Positions 37,690 to 49,321 of a stretch of DNA of 64,000 nt are shown here, one piece after another (position 1 is the first letter of the stretch; the number at the start of each line of letters is the position of its first letter). This DNA comes from Poecilobothrus nobilitatus. Taxonomy: Eukaryota > Arthropoda > Insecta > Diptera > Dolichopodidae. The translations under genes and the position numbers were made by a program. The notes under the pieces are model-generated. The model made no database searches, was not told the DNA's origin, and was given only the letters and a program-made list of their open reading frames with translations. The stretch lies in NCBI GenBank assembly GCA_947095535.1, contig OX352774.1, positions 214,322,965-214,386,964 of the forward strand, in the 5' to 3' direction.

Positions 37690-38390
37690 TTTTTTTCTCC
37701 TTTTCTATTCCCTTTCAGAGCATAGGGCTTCCACAAACCCGCGCTATCTAACTCTATTTTGGGCTATTAATTTGATTTCTGCCCATGTTTTCCCTTCTGT
37801 TTCTATTTCTTTTCCAATTGTTCTTCTCCAACTGTTTCTAGGTCTGCCTAATTTTCTTCTTCCCTGAGGGTTGCAGTTTAATGTTTGCTTAGCAATGGAG
37901 TCTCTTGTCAGTATGTGTTATATCCACCTGTATTTCTTTTTCTTATCTGTATGCAAATAGGCTCTTCTTGTGTCACTAGCCACAATTCTTCATTCGTTAT
38001 TCTTGGTGGCCAGAAGATCGTTGTCCTGGCTTTTACGTAGATCTTCATATGTTTCATAATCTGTCGAAAGCTGCCCTTGCCAAATTTAGTCGATTTGTTA
38101 TGTTTTTGCTTACATCTCCCTTTTTCCTTATTATGCTTCCCAGATATTTGAAGCATTCCACATCTTCTACCGGTGTATCTCCAATTGTAATGCTAGTTGT
38201 GTTGTTTATATTTATTCTCATCACTTTTGTTTTTCTCATATATATTTCGAGACCTACTTTTGCTGCACATTCCTTCATTCTATTTATTTTTTCTTCTAAT
38301 TTTTAGGGAGCATATTTGCAAGTAGGCATATATAATCCGCATAGTCGAGGTCTTCTAGTTGTTGGTAAAGTTGTCAGTTGATACTACGTT
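37690..38390 (-). pseudogene. 5'-truncated RTE-like LINE, reverse transcriptase C-terminal half, broken
   Basis: Read on the minus strand, an LEDLDYADYICLL stretch (the catalytic motif, normally YADD, is YADY at 38332-38343) is followed by a +1-type shift into LEEKINRMKECAAKVGLEI. Then come KTKVMRI, FKYLGSIIRKKGDV and LARAAFDRL. After further shifts and stops, the C-terminal motifs appear: NPQGRRKLGRPRNSWRR, then TWAEIKLIAQNRVR, a stop where Trp is expected, then RGFVEALCSERE and TAG at 37705-37707. An A-rich tail (37690-37700, reversed) follows. The order and the GRP/W/AQNR ending fit RTE/BovB-type LINEs. The 5' two-thirds, including the endonuclease, is absent. Not active. Confidence 0.85.
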
Positions 38391-41300
38391 ACAACTAATC
38401 AACAATATTACATATGTTTAGAAATTCCTTAATTTGGTTTCAAAGGTCTAAACTAATAATTCCAGTTGTTCAGAAACAAACGAGCAGACAGTGAAAATGA
38501 AAATATAAAAATTCATGCAAAATAAAGAAAATAAATTTTCTGTATGACATATTATGCCTCCCATGACAAAACCTTTTTTTTCATTTTCTTCATTTCTTTC
38601 TTTATCTTCAAACATGGCATTTCAATAAATCAAAAAAAAAAAAAACAGAAATAAAATATCTTAAAAAATCTGAAACATAATATAGTAAAAACTTGTACCA
38701 CAGCTTTTCTAATATAGCCGATTTAGAGTGTCATTCATAACAAACAAACAATTGATTTACACAAACAGAAAAGAAAAAAGAAAAACCAAATTTGCGTAAA
38801 TTTATGTAAACAAAAAATAGAAAAAAATAAATAAATAAATATATACACATTGGTATTTTATTTTTATTTTTCTATTTATTAGAATATATTATCTAAGGTA
38901 AGTGGTTGTTTAAATTTTAAAACATGCGTTGGATTTTTTTTTTTCGAAATGTGGGAAGATTGAATTTTTAAAATAAATTTTTTATTGAAAGCTTTTTAAA
39001 AGTGCTATGAATGACATTAAAATTTTAATAGGACAATTAAGGAGATTATGGATACAATAAAAAACAAATGATTACAAACATTATTACAACAACACATTAA
39101 GAAACATTAAGAAATGAGACACCTCCAACAAATAATAAAAGAAAAATTAAAACGGAGTAAAATTTAACGGAACTTTAAATAAACATTTTATAATTATTCA
39201 ATAAAACATTTAAAATGAATTTTTTAAACTTCATAAATAAAAATCAATATTTATAAACTTAGTGTAAAATAACATCTGGTAATGTCAATTCAATCATATC
39301 AGATTTTTACTGATTATAAATTTTCCACAATTTTCGTTATGTTTTTCTTTTATCAAAAATCATTTTTCTTTCAAAATTTTTTGAAATAAATTCTGTGTAA
39401 AAAAATTCTACATTGCATCTGTTTTTTTTTTTTGTTATTTTTACTTTTTTTTGCTTTTGCTTTTTTATATTTTTTTTTTTTGGTTTTTTATGATCTAATC
39501 TTTTGTTTTGGTAGTAACAAATGCTTTTGTTAACACATAAACGCTACTATCTTTTATATACTTATGAAAAATATATAAAGGAAGAAATATTTTATACATA
39601 TATTTTTGGTTGTCTTTCATACATTTTTATAAATATTGATTTATATCCTTTGAAATGAGAATTTTTTTCATTGTTATCCTTTTAAAAATAATATCCTTAT
39701 GAAAAAATTTATTAATAAAAATAACAAAAATGAAATATTAAAAATAATGTTGTGAGAAAATGTATTTTTCAATATAAACAATAAAAGGAAAGAATAAAAG
39801 GGATACAATGTGATGAAAACTTTATTTAAAATGATTTTATTCTTAATTTGTTAGTTTTTTTTTTTTAGCTTCTTTTTGTTGTTGTTTATTAAATATATAA
39901 AATACGTATCTATATGGGATTATTTTAATTTAATATATTATTTAGATTTAAAAATGTCAAGTGTTAAAATTACAAACACATTACTTTAAGTTGCAATCAA
40001 ATTTTATATATATATAAGTAATATAAATAAAATTAAAATATTGGAGTTTAATGATAGAAATTTCGAAAAATTTAAATAAAATAATATTTTATGTTGCCAA
40101 CAAAAAACAAAAGTATAAAAATCTTGATATTAACTATTTATGGGTTAATAAAATGGGTTTGAATTAACTATTTATGGGTTAATAAAAATTGTTCTCCCAT
40201 ATTCGAATATTATTTAACATTTTATAAAATTTTCACATCCTTGCACACAATTAATTAAACATTAAATTTAACTAACACCTGAATTAATTCATTTACCTAA
40301 TTTGATTGGCTTAATTATACACTTATTGATTTATTTTGTAAAGTAATGTAAGGTGTTCTGCTTTCGGTCTTAAATGTTTATATAAAACATATTTAGCAGT
40401 TCAATATTTAGTACTTTTTTTTTTCGATATTAAAATAAAATCAATGTTGCATTCATTTAAAATTTACTACATTTTTATTTAATTTTTTGTCTTCGATTAT
40501 TTAAAAAACCCCAAAAGAAAGAAAAAAAAAATTAATTCCACTAAAATTAAAGAGCTTTAATCAAGTTGAAAAAAACGCACAAAAGTTAGCACTTTAATAA
40601 CACGTTCAATAGAAGAAATCGGCTAATTTTTCAATTATTAAAATGTGATAACTTTTGAAGCAGAAATAATTTAAAATTTTCAATTATTGTTCACCTATTT
40701 TATTCATTGAAAATCTAAGATGTTGAACTCGTTTTAATACTATTCAAATCATGAAAATAAATATGATTTTTTAAAATACAAACCATATAAATAAAACATA
40801 AAAAAATGTTTAAGTTATCTCGAAAACTGTGACAGACAGATTCTCTAGAACTCTAGAGTGAATAAATACAATGTAAAAAAATATTCAAGGTCGCACTTGG
40901 GACACGCTGTATGATGTAGAAAATGTGTGGAGATTTGATATTATACACATTTTTAATTTACGACGAAAAATAAAAAAAACCATAACGAAAAAAAAAAAAA
41001 ACTTTATTTAACAAAGCATAAAGCATAAATTAAAACATTTATGATTGATTTAACTTTTTGGCGAATAAAATTATAAATACATATGTGTGCCTTCCCAGAC
41101 TAAAAATAAAAAAAATGGTTTCGATTTTAAAGAAATTGTAATAAAAAATATATAATTAAATATATTATATATAAATTGTTCTGAATTTTTTCCTTTCTAA
41201 AATATTTTCAAGGGGAAATTAAATAAAATGGTATATTAACCTGATATCTTTCGTACCAGTGTTAGTTTAACTAAATTTAATAAGTAAAAAAATAATGAAA

Positions 41301-43060
41301 TGCCTTTTACGAAAAAAAAAGTAATAACGAAATAAAAGTAAGTTCGTATTTTGCAACTAAAATTCCTTAAATCTAAGCTTTAGGTTAAATCTAAAGGTAA
41401 ATATTTCCAATACAATAGATAAATTTCTATTGAAGAGTTCCTACGCAGTAGTACCCCGATACCGTACCGGGATTTAAAATATCCTTCTGAACCACATTTT
41501 TGTTGCTGCTAAAATGTCGTCTCATCACATCGCCGTTGCCGGTATATTGTGCATATTATAAATAAAAATAAGAAATTTAAATTAAATTGAGGGAGACGTT
41601 GTTTGAATAGGATAACGTGACCAAAACATAAATTTAATACATAAAATACGAATTTAAAAATACAATTGTTCGTGCCAAGTTTAAGGTCTGTATAGTGTCA
41701 ATACAAATACGTTACCGTTACGGTACGTCGTTTTTACTTACAGTGAAAATTGACATTAATAGAAACAGTTCTAAAAATTTCATTATGATTAATTATGAAA
41801 ATTCTACTCTCTAAAAGTTTGTCGTATTATATAAAAAACAAATACAGCAGGTGTATTTAATGTCTATCCATCTCAATTAAAGGTTAAAATTATAGCTACT
41901 TAAAAAAAAAATCTGACTTATAAAAAGATACAGAGAAAATATTCTTTCTTTACAGGAAATAATTTTTTTTTTTTTTGTTTTATTTAAACCGCCATTTAAA
42001 TCTATTTTGAGGGTATTTTCTTTCGAATAAATACTTGTTTAATAGATTAAATAGAAAATTTACGACCTATAAAAATACTGGCGTTAATAATAAAAAAAAA
42101 AATAAATAAAAAAAAAAAAAAAAAAATTAAAAATATTTATAACCATAATTTTTTACTCTTTAAAAAAAACATCAGAGTTACCATAGAATTGAATAGAAAG
42201 TTTTGATTTTATCAAGAGCTCTTAAAATATAACTCACAATATTTTCTGCTACTTTTTTTTATGAGGTAAGTAAATACAAAAAAAAAAAAATATTAAAAAA
42301 TTCGCGGAAATTTCAACAAGCACGCATTTCTTGTCTTCTTTTTTAATAAAACCATTACGTTTTCGTTTTTTTTTTTACTTAATTTTTTTTTATCCGTTTT
42401 TGTTATCCTTAATAACGGAAATTTATTTGGTAGGTTTGTTTGATTGGTTTGTATTTTATATTAAAACAAGTTGAGTTCATAATAAAATGAAAAAAAGAGA
42501 CAATCTAATAAAATTTTTTAACGTTATCCAGATAGAAGGATTTGATTTTTATATTTAAAATGATAATGAAAATAGCTACTGTTGATTTGTTGATTCAATC
42601 CATATTAATATTAAATGAAAACTATTATATAATATAATGAAGTTACAAAGCTAAATTCTTCTGAAGCAATAGATAACTCTAAATTGGATAAATATCGAGG
42701 TTAACAACAAACAGTTCTATAGGATTCTTTTTATAACAATTATTTTTCGATTCCTAGAAAATCGGATTTCGAATAAAAATGTAAAAATGTAATAAAAAAA
42801 TGACAGACATAAAAAGAATAAACTTTTACATTTTTAAATAAATAAAAAAAAATAAAATAAATTCACATTCCATTTTAATGAATATAATAAATTGGAATCG
42901 TTTGGGAAGTTTATACATAAATTAATTCAAAAAATTTTAACCTGGGCAAAAACACTAAAGGATACAGAACAGACTACAGATACAGTAGATAAACCATACA
43001 TCATAGAAAGGTAAAAGTGCTTAGTATAAAATTCATTTTTAAATAATATAATATTATATA
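38391..43060. other. A+T-rich non-coding DNA with minor repeats
   Basis: TTAACTATTTATGGGTTAAT is duplicated with period 34 at 40130-40187. CTCTAGAACTCTAGAG (about 40843-40858) is an 8-bp inverted pair broken by AC or AA. G+C-richer patches at 41440-41540 (ACCCCGATACCGTACCGGG) and 41700-41735 (TACCGTTACGGTA) are related in inverted sense and may bound a decayed element. No coding motif was seen. Confidence 0.45.
38883..38897 (+). other. possible 15-nt microexon
   Basis: TTTTTCTATTTATTAG ends at 38882, and AAG-GTAAGTGG, a full donor consensus, begins with the exon's last bases. The 15 nt would add Asn-Ile-Leu-Ser-Lys in one frame. It is very short and in A+T-rich DNA, so chance is likely. Confidence 0.15.
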
Positions 43061-43061
43061 T

Positions 43062-43131
43062 TATATATATATATGTATATATATATATGTATATATATAT
43101 ATGTATATATATATATGTATATATATAAAAA
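43062..43131. repeat. (TA)n with a 14-bp higher-order period
   Basis: A TA run in which a G replaces A at 43075, 43089, 43103 and 43117, exactly every 14 bases. The unit is GTATATATATATAT. This shows expansion by unit duplication rather than single TA slippage. Confidence 0.9.
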
Positions 43132-44616
43132 TATATATAGTTTGAGGATTAATACACTCCAGAAAGAAACAAAAAAACATAACAACATTAGATAAAAACA
43201 GGAATTTATTTTAAGGAATTTTTATTCTATTAACAATAATGACGCGAAACATTTCTAGAAAATTTTAAAATTGCCTTTTTGTTTTTGGTTTTATATTTTA
43301 ATCCATTGTTGCTAAAGTGAAAAAAAGGGTGGCAATTAAGAAAATTTTTTTTTTTTTTTTGGTAAAATTATTTTAATTTGTTGAAATGAAAAGAAAATTA
43401 AAATTAATTTTTTAATTTGTAATTTGTTTTTTTTTTTATTTTTTTTTTTTAATATTTTATTTTGTGGAATATTAAATTAATCTTTCATGTTGTAATTAAA
43501 GAGGATTTGACTTAGGTACGGGTCTATAACACTAAAAAAAAATTTTTTATTAAAAAAGAAGATTTTGTATCTACGAGATTTTTAAAGGTAATAATTAAGG
43601 CGCGTTTTTGAAATTATAGAAAATATTTAAAAATTGTTTTATTCTGAAATTGAAGGATACTTTTTCTGTTTTTTTTTTGAAATTTGATAATTTGACATTT
43701 GCGATTGAATTTCAACGAATGAAAGTTGAATCAAACAAAATTGTGTAAAAAAATTAAACAATTAAATTAAAAAACATAGAATAAATTATTTATTCGAATT
43801 ATTTCGAACTTTTAAAGCTTCCTTTATCTTTGCCTCGTCTCCAAACCCTCGCTAAAAAATTTTTTTGAAACAATGGCTCTAAAATTCCTTCTAATTATTA
43901 TTTTACAAAACCTTTAAACCAAACCTCTTCTAAAAAAAATTATTAAAATTCTGATTTTGTACCCAAGTAATCTCTCATACCTATCTAATCTTCAGAATCT
44001 CTCATACCTATTTATTTCAACAAAAAGAACGCTCTCGACCAGTCAAATATAGGCATATAACACGCTCCTTCTTTTTAAAACAAAAAAAAAAACATATAAC
44101 TTTAAAAAAAATTATAACAATGCAAATTTATCAATAAATTATATAATGTAACTGGGTATAATATATTTGTTAGATTGTGCGAATCATTGACTATAACACG
44201 ATTTATTTTTTAATTTGTTTTTAATTTAGAAATTTAAAAAGTTTTTGAAATTATTTAACATACATATAATTATAAAACAGAACTCATATTTGTGCACCAT
44301 CTATTATCTAGTACAAGAATTATTCCCTCGATAATCACTTAAATTACAAATCAGAACAAGTAAAATTATAACCGATGCACCATAACTACAGTTTAAAATT
44401 AAAAGAATTGCTGTTCATCTGTCTGTATGAATATTTGGCATTTTCACAGGATGTCCATTACCTATATCATATTTTTTTACTAATATTCTAATTTAAAAAA
44501 TAAAATTAAATAACTATCTTCTTTCGAAAATTCTTAGATAATATTTTATTTTTTTTAATCTGTTGAAATATACATATTCAAAATACAATTTTGTATTAAT
44601 AATTTTTTTTTTTTTT
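43132..44616. other. A+T-rich DNA with a dispersed-motif patch at 43845-43990
   Basis: CCCTCGCTAAAAAATTTTTT, GGCTCTAAAATTCCTTC and later AATTCTGATTTTGTACCC are one or two further copies of the motif arrayed at 9.04-9.41 kb. CACAGGATGTCC occurs near 44448. The rest is homopolymer-rich. Confidence 0.5.
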
Positions 44617-44619
44617 TTA

Positions 44620-45661
44620 GGTAAAAGTGGGTATAATGGCGATATAATTTTGTAACAAGCCTTTGATAGTTTCTCAAACATAAAGTATTTATTTTTTTTA
44701 TGAATAGTTCTAACTATTTTAAATACATTTTTATTTTTTAATTTATATTAATTTTTCAATTTAATTTTAAACATTACTCTCCGATGCTGGTTTAGTGGAT
44801 ATAGAAAAAAATTTTTGTTTGTTTAGTGGCTATACAAAATGAGAGTTTAATGGAGACATTATTAAGTAATAATAATGCATACATAAAACAAGCGTTTATT
44901 GCAGATGTAATAATTTCGATTGAAAAATATTTATTAGAAAAATAAAAAATAATATTTTAAATAAGTAATTATTTTTATAAAATAAAAAAATATTAATAGT
45001 TATATTTCAGTTTAATAAAAAAAAAACAAACAACTCATAAATACTTATAAGAAAACAAAGAAAAAAAAAATAGTTAAAAAAAACAAACATTTACTTACAA
45101 AGTAAAAATTAAATTTTAAAATATTATTGAAAAAAATTAGAAACTAAATACTACGATATTTTTCTTTAATTCTATGCATTCATTATGGAGATAATATAAG
45201 ATTGCGGGAGATAATATGATTGCTTCATTAACCATAATTTTATTGCTTATTAAGGAGCCTTTATGTTTTCGTATAGTGGATATTTAAATATATTTAAAAT
45301 TTCAAAAATTAAATTTTTTCAATTAAACTAATTAAAATACACTTTTTAAAAACAAATGTTTCATTAATTATGAAATTATTTAATTTCAAACGTAAAAACT
45401 AAACAAAAATGATTTTTATAAGAAAAAAATTACTAAATTAATATCAAAATTTGAAACCGCGAAAAAATAAAAATTATTTTTATATTAATAAAATGATTAT
45501 ATAACTTGGATATTTTTTGTGTAACCTGCTTGAATATTCATCTTTTCATTTAAAAAAAAAATTAAAAGCATAAAACATTTAATATTATCATGTTTTAATA
45601 AAAAAAAAAACCTACAAATTCTCCACTATACCAGCATCTCTCCACTATACCCACTTTTACC
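44620..45661. mobile_element. 1042-bp non-autonomous TIR element, TTA target duplication
   Basis: GGTAAAAGTGGGTATA at the left (from 44620) is repeated exactly, reversed, at the right (ending 45661). TTA flanks both ends (44617-44619 and 45662-45664). A second inverted pair, GATGCTGGTWTAGTGGA, lies about 160 bp in on the left (near 44784) but only about 26 bp in on the right (near 45626), so the arms differ by an indel of roughly 135 bp. The words TAGTGGATAT, TAGTGGCTAT, TAATGGAGAC and ATGGAGATAA recur near both ends, like subterminal transposase-binding boxes. No transposase frame was seen. The 3-bp TWA duplication again points to PIF/Harbinger, not proven. Confidence 0.75.
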
Positions 45662-45664
45662 TTA

Positions 45665-47084
45665 ATTTAAACAAAATTATTATCATTTATTATCATATTT
45701 CAAAAATTAAATAATATAATTGTATAGGTAACTTATGAAAATAATTATAAATATTTAATTACATTTAATTACATTTAATTAAAAATGAAATTGATCTGAA
45801 TTAATATAACATTAATGTAATAATATTCAATGAAAATCAATAAATTATTTAAAAGAAAATATTCTATAACTATAAATTTGTAAATAAAATATTGAATTGA
45901 TTGAAAAGAAAATAATAAAAATTTCTTTCCTTCTGATATTATAAAATTTCCTTAATTTTTACTCTTCTTTTCTTTTTTTTTTTTATTTTTTAATAAACTT
46001 TAATAAAAGAAAATTTCAATAAAATTTTATTTGACGAAAATTTTCTTTGCTATCCGTTTTCTCTTCTTCAATTATTAACTATTTGCTTTTTTTTTTTTTT
46101 TATTGAAAAATATTGAATGAAAACACGACTAAAAATAAAATTATATACTTTAGAAAATATAATTTAATAACCAACCATCCTGTGATGTTTTCATTGAAGA
46201 TATAATGGTATTTTAAAGTTTCACTATGCTAAATAATATAATTTCATTCTATAAAGAACGAAATTTTTCATTCTAAAGAACTAAAAGCCATAAGATCATA
46301 GTATATAACTATGCATAACTTATATACTATACATAATTTTCTATATATTTACATAACTATAGATAAAGAATCAATAGAAATTATTAAATAAATATCACTA
46401 GAAAATAATTTTCGATCTTAGATATGTTAAGGATTTCTTAATAGGTAATTTTCAATATTTATAAATTTAATTAAGTTTTATTATGAACAGGAGATAATCA
46501 TAACATTATTTGAAATTATTGAATTTTGGATAAGTAATAAGAAAAATTTTATTTAAATAAATATTGTTAGTATTTTATTAGTTTAATATAGTAACAAGAT
46601 TGATTTTAATGTTAGACTAATAGATTTAAAAATACTACGAAGATAATATTTTCTACTCGTAAAATAATGTTAAAAAAAAACAGTATACGATTATTGATTT
46701 ACGCTATCCACGCTTTTGAACATTATTAATAAATACACATGCTCACGTAAAGTATGGCTTTGATTGTTATTTTATTAACATTTACATCAAAAATCTCAGA
46801 CAATGAGTTGGTTTCTCTTAGTATTCGTTATCTGTTGAATGGTGTGAAATAATAAAAAGTTCCAACGATCTTAAATTGTTCGAATTTCCTAAATCCCTAA
46901 ATCTGATTTGTTCGCGACAGTAGTGAGGTAATACAATATCATCGTGGATAATTTGCTGAATATACAAGATGTCAGCTACTTATTAATTTAATTAGATGTA
47001 ATCGTAGTATAGGGGTTGGAAAACTCTTTTGGCTTTCTTTTGGAAAACATTTTTTGGCAAATTAAGTTTAAAATCGTGTTAACC
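45665..47084. other. A+T-rich non-coding DNA; 3' part may be decayed LINE
   Basis: Composition becomes more balanced from about 46690, shortly before the reverse-transcriptase remnant at 47085, so 46690-47084 may be upstream LINE sequence too worn to translate. Confidence 0.4.
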
Positions 47085-47500
47085 ATATTGACTATGTCAT
47101 TTTAAACTCAAAAGTTCCGTAAGCAAACCATCTAGGTCCTTCATTTTTTTAAATTTCAGCCTATGCCATCCTCCCATATTTATATCATTGCTGTCTTTGT
47201 AGTTTTGTTTGCTGATGATACCAAAACTAGTAAAAATATAACTTTCTTTCGTTGATGGCTATTCTATTCTATTTAAGAGTTGATGGCATTTCTGATTTGG
47301 GGTTAATGTTAGATAATAAGTTGGACTTCAAGAGTCATTCATTATAATTTCATAATTAATAAAGCTAGGTTAAAACTTTAAAGTTTTGCTTTGGCCAAAA
47401 GAGATCTTTGATATCTCTAACATCATTATTTATGTAGTTCTTTAAATTTATATCATTTCTGTATTACTTAGAAGCTGAGAGAATGGATTAAGTTTTTAAC
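47085..47500 (+). pseudogene. decayed jockey/CR1-type LINE reverse transcriptase, palm region
   Basis: In broken frames the plus strand shows NHLGPSFF (the VPQG..LGP..F region), then VVLFADDTK with the catalytic FADD intact at 47208-47219. After a frameshift comes DLGLMLDNKLDFKSH (47294-47338), the block that follows the active site in jockey- and CR1-type enzymes, and after another shift INKARLKTLKFCFGQKR (47355-47405). Stops and at least two frameshifts make it non-functional. The thumb and C-terminus are missing here; a matching 3' end lies on the same strand at 53622. It may be the same insertion split by later DNA or a separate copy. Confidence 0.7.
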
Positions 47501-48383
47501 TTTTAAAAAAAGTTATTTCAGAATAAAAAAAAAAAAGGAACTTAATTTCTCGCAAAAATTTTAAATATTCTCCTTAGTTGTCCCTTAGTTATCATAACCT
47601 AATATCATTTCAACATAACCACTTATCAATTTAATTCTTATATTTGAAAAATTAAAGTTTTATTTTTATGTATTTGCATTTTAAAAAGATTAAATGCAGT
47701 TGTGGTTTATGGAATATGTTCGAAACTACTATAATAATAATTGTTTTTTTTTTCTTTGGTTTTTTGAATAATATAAGTATTATAATAAAAAAAAAAATAA
47801 TGTTTTGCATGCACATGTGTACATTATAAGTATCTGAAGTAACAGATTATTATTTAAATAACTTTTTTTATACAAAATATTTTGCATCATATGTTGAAAC
47901 AAATTTAAAATAAAAATGTGAATAAAAAATTGAAATTTTCAGACTATTATTACACATTATTTTTTTTTTATTTTACGTTCGTTCAGTGAAAAAATTAAGG
48001 CGGGATATAAAATATTTATACAATTTTAATATAACAGTAAAGTATTTTAGAGAATATTTCCGTCAAAAGTAATTTTTATTAGGTATATATAAATATTTAT
48101 AAAAAAAAAAAATATTTAAAAAAATTGTTGGTTAATTTGCATATTTTTTGTACTTATGCTATGCAAATTCATCTTTTTAATATTTTTTTTTTTTTTTGCA
48201 ATTAAATCAAAACCAAACCTACAATTTTTTCATTTTTAACTCAAATGTACATTAAAATATAAAAAAATAAATTCATCAAAACCGTTTTTAAATTTAAATA
48301 TAATAGAAGTATTCACGAGTTATCGCATCGCTTTAAAAAACTTAAAAATTTACAAACCATTTTACAACCAATGACGTGAATGG
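47501..48383. other. A+T-rich non-coding DNA, nothing recognised
   Basis: Homopolymer-rich. No frame or repeat of note. Confidence 0.6.
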
Positions 48384-48840
48384 AAGCAAAAAGTGGTTGT
48401 GTTCGAAAAAAGTTAATGTAGGACAACTTTTTGTAATTGAAGTCGACTTTTTTTTTCGTTTGTCATATTATCTGTTTTATTTTAATTGTTTATGACGCAA
48501 AAGTTTTAATTTTTAAAAAAAAAATAATAAAAATAAAAAACCAATTTTTTAATATAAAAGACAATAAAATACGGAATGTCAAAAATGTTCCGAAACTTGT
48601 AAATTTTGTTTTTTTTTGTATTGTATAAATAACGAAAGAGACGGATGAACGACTTTTTATCGAATAAAAATTGGTTGTATCCGAAAAGAAGTCATTGAAT
48701 CAAATAAAAAGTGGTTGTAAAAATTTTAATTTTTAAAAAAATATTAAAAATAAAAAATTCAAATTTTTAATATAAAAAACAAAAAAATACGTAATGTGAA
48801 AAATGTTTGAAGGTTGAAAAATTTTCTTTCTGTACTGTAC
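48384..48840 (+). repeat. imperfect duplication of a ~200-bp A+T-rich block
   Basis: GTGGTTGTGTTCGAAAA near 48392 recurs as TTGGTTGTATCCGAAAA near 48671. AAGTTTTAATTTTTAAAA near 48500 recurs near 48720, each followed by matching words including AATACGGAATGTCAAAAATG / AATACGTAATGTGAAAAATG. The spacing differs (about 279 and 219 bp), so about 60 bp was lost or gained in one copy. Confidence 0.6.
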
Positions 48841-48877
48841 GAGTATAAATTTTACATGCTGTCTCTTGTCATTTTGG

Positions 48878-49321
48878 CTAGAAAAAAGTCATTAAGACTT
48901 TTAAAGAGATCAGTGCAGCATAATCTTTGATATTAATATATAAATTAAATATCAATATATAAATTATGGTAAAAAAAAAAGTATTAAAACTCTCCTTATT
49001 GAAAGAATAATGAATACAGCCTAAGACGAAATCGACATATAGGAAATATTTGAGATATTTGAGATTTTGGCAGTAACAAGAATGTATAAGTATATTTTTT
49101 TGAGTGTTTAAAGAAATGTTTTGTACATTGTAAAAATTATAAAAAGAAAGGAATATTTCCAAAATATTGATAGAATTATTTACATGATAATATTTTAGTG
49201 ATTTTATTAAATTAAAAAGGTAACAATAATGTAATTCCGAAATCTCATGTATGACACGAGAATTTTTGAACTTAATTTGGTCAAAATAAACTTTGTCAAA
49301 TGTTAAAAGTAACTCGACCAC
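48878..49321 (-). other. unexplained 147-codon open frame
   Basis: This is the longest open frame in the window. At about 80 % A+T a stop is expected roughly every 10 codons, so 147 codons is unlikely by simple chance (my rough estimate is well under 0.1 such frames per window). The translation is rich in Tyr, Asn, Ile, Leu and Phe, as base composition alone would give. It has one strongly hydrophobic stretch near residues 112-133 (FFFTIIYILIF) and no motif I recognise. No promoter, splice or poly-A signal could be tied to it. It may be an accident or a decayed gene. Confidence 0.15.

Noticed and set aside
38049..38306. 85-codon plus-strand open frame
   Set aside because: It is the antisense shadow of the minus-strand LINE reverse transcriptase.
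42245..42270. Ratchet-like T tract followed by GAG-GTAAGT
   Set aside because: GAG is a poor acceptor, and the ATGAG between the tract and the donor does not fit the recursive-site pattern.
44611..44626. Second recursive-splice site (T tract, TAG, GTAAAAG)
   Set aside because: The junction is fully explained by a TTA target duplication followed by the terminal inverted repeat of the element at 44620.
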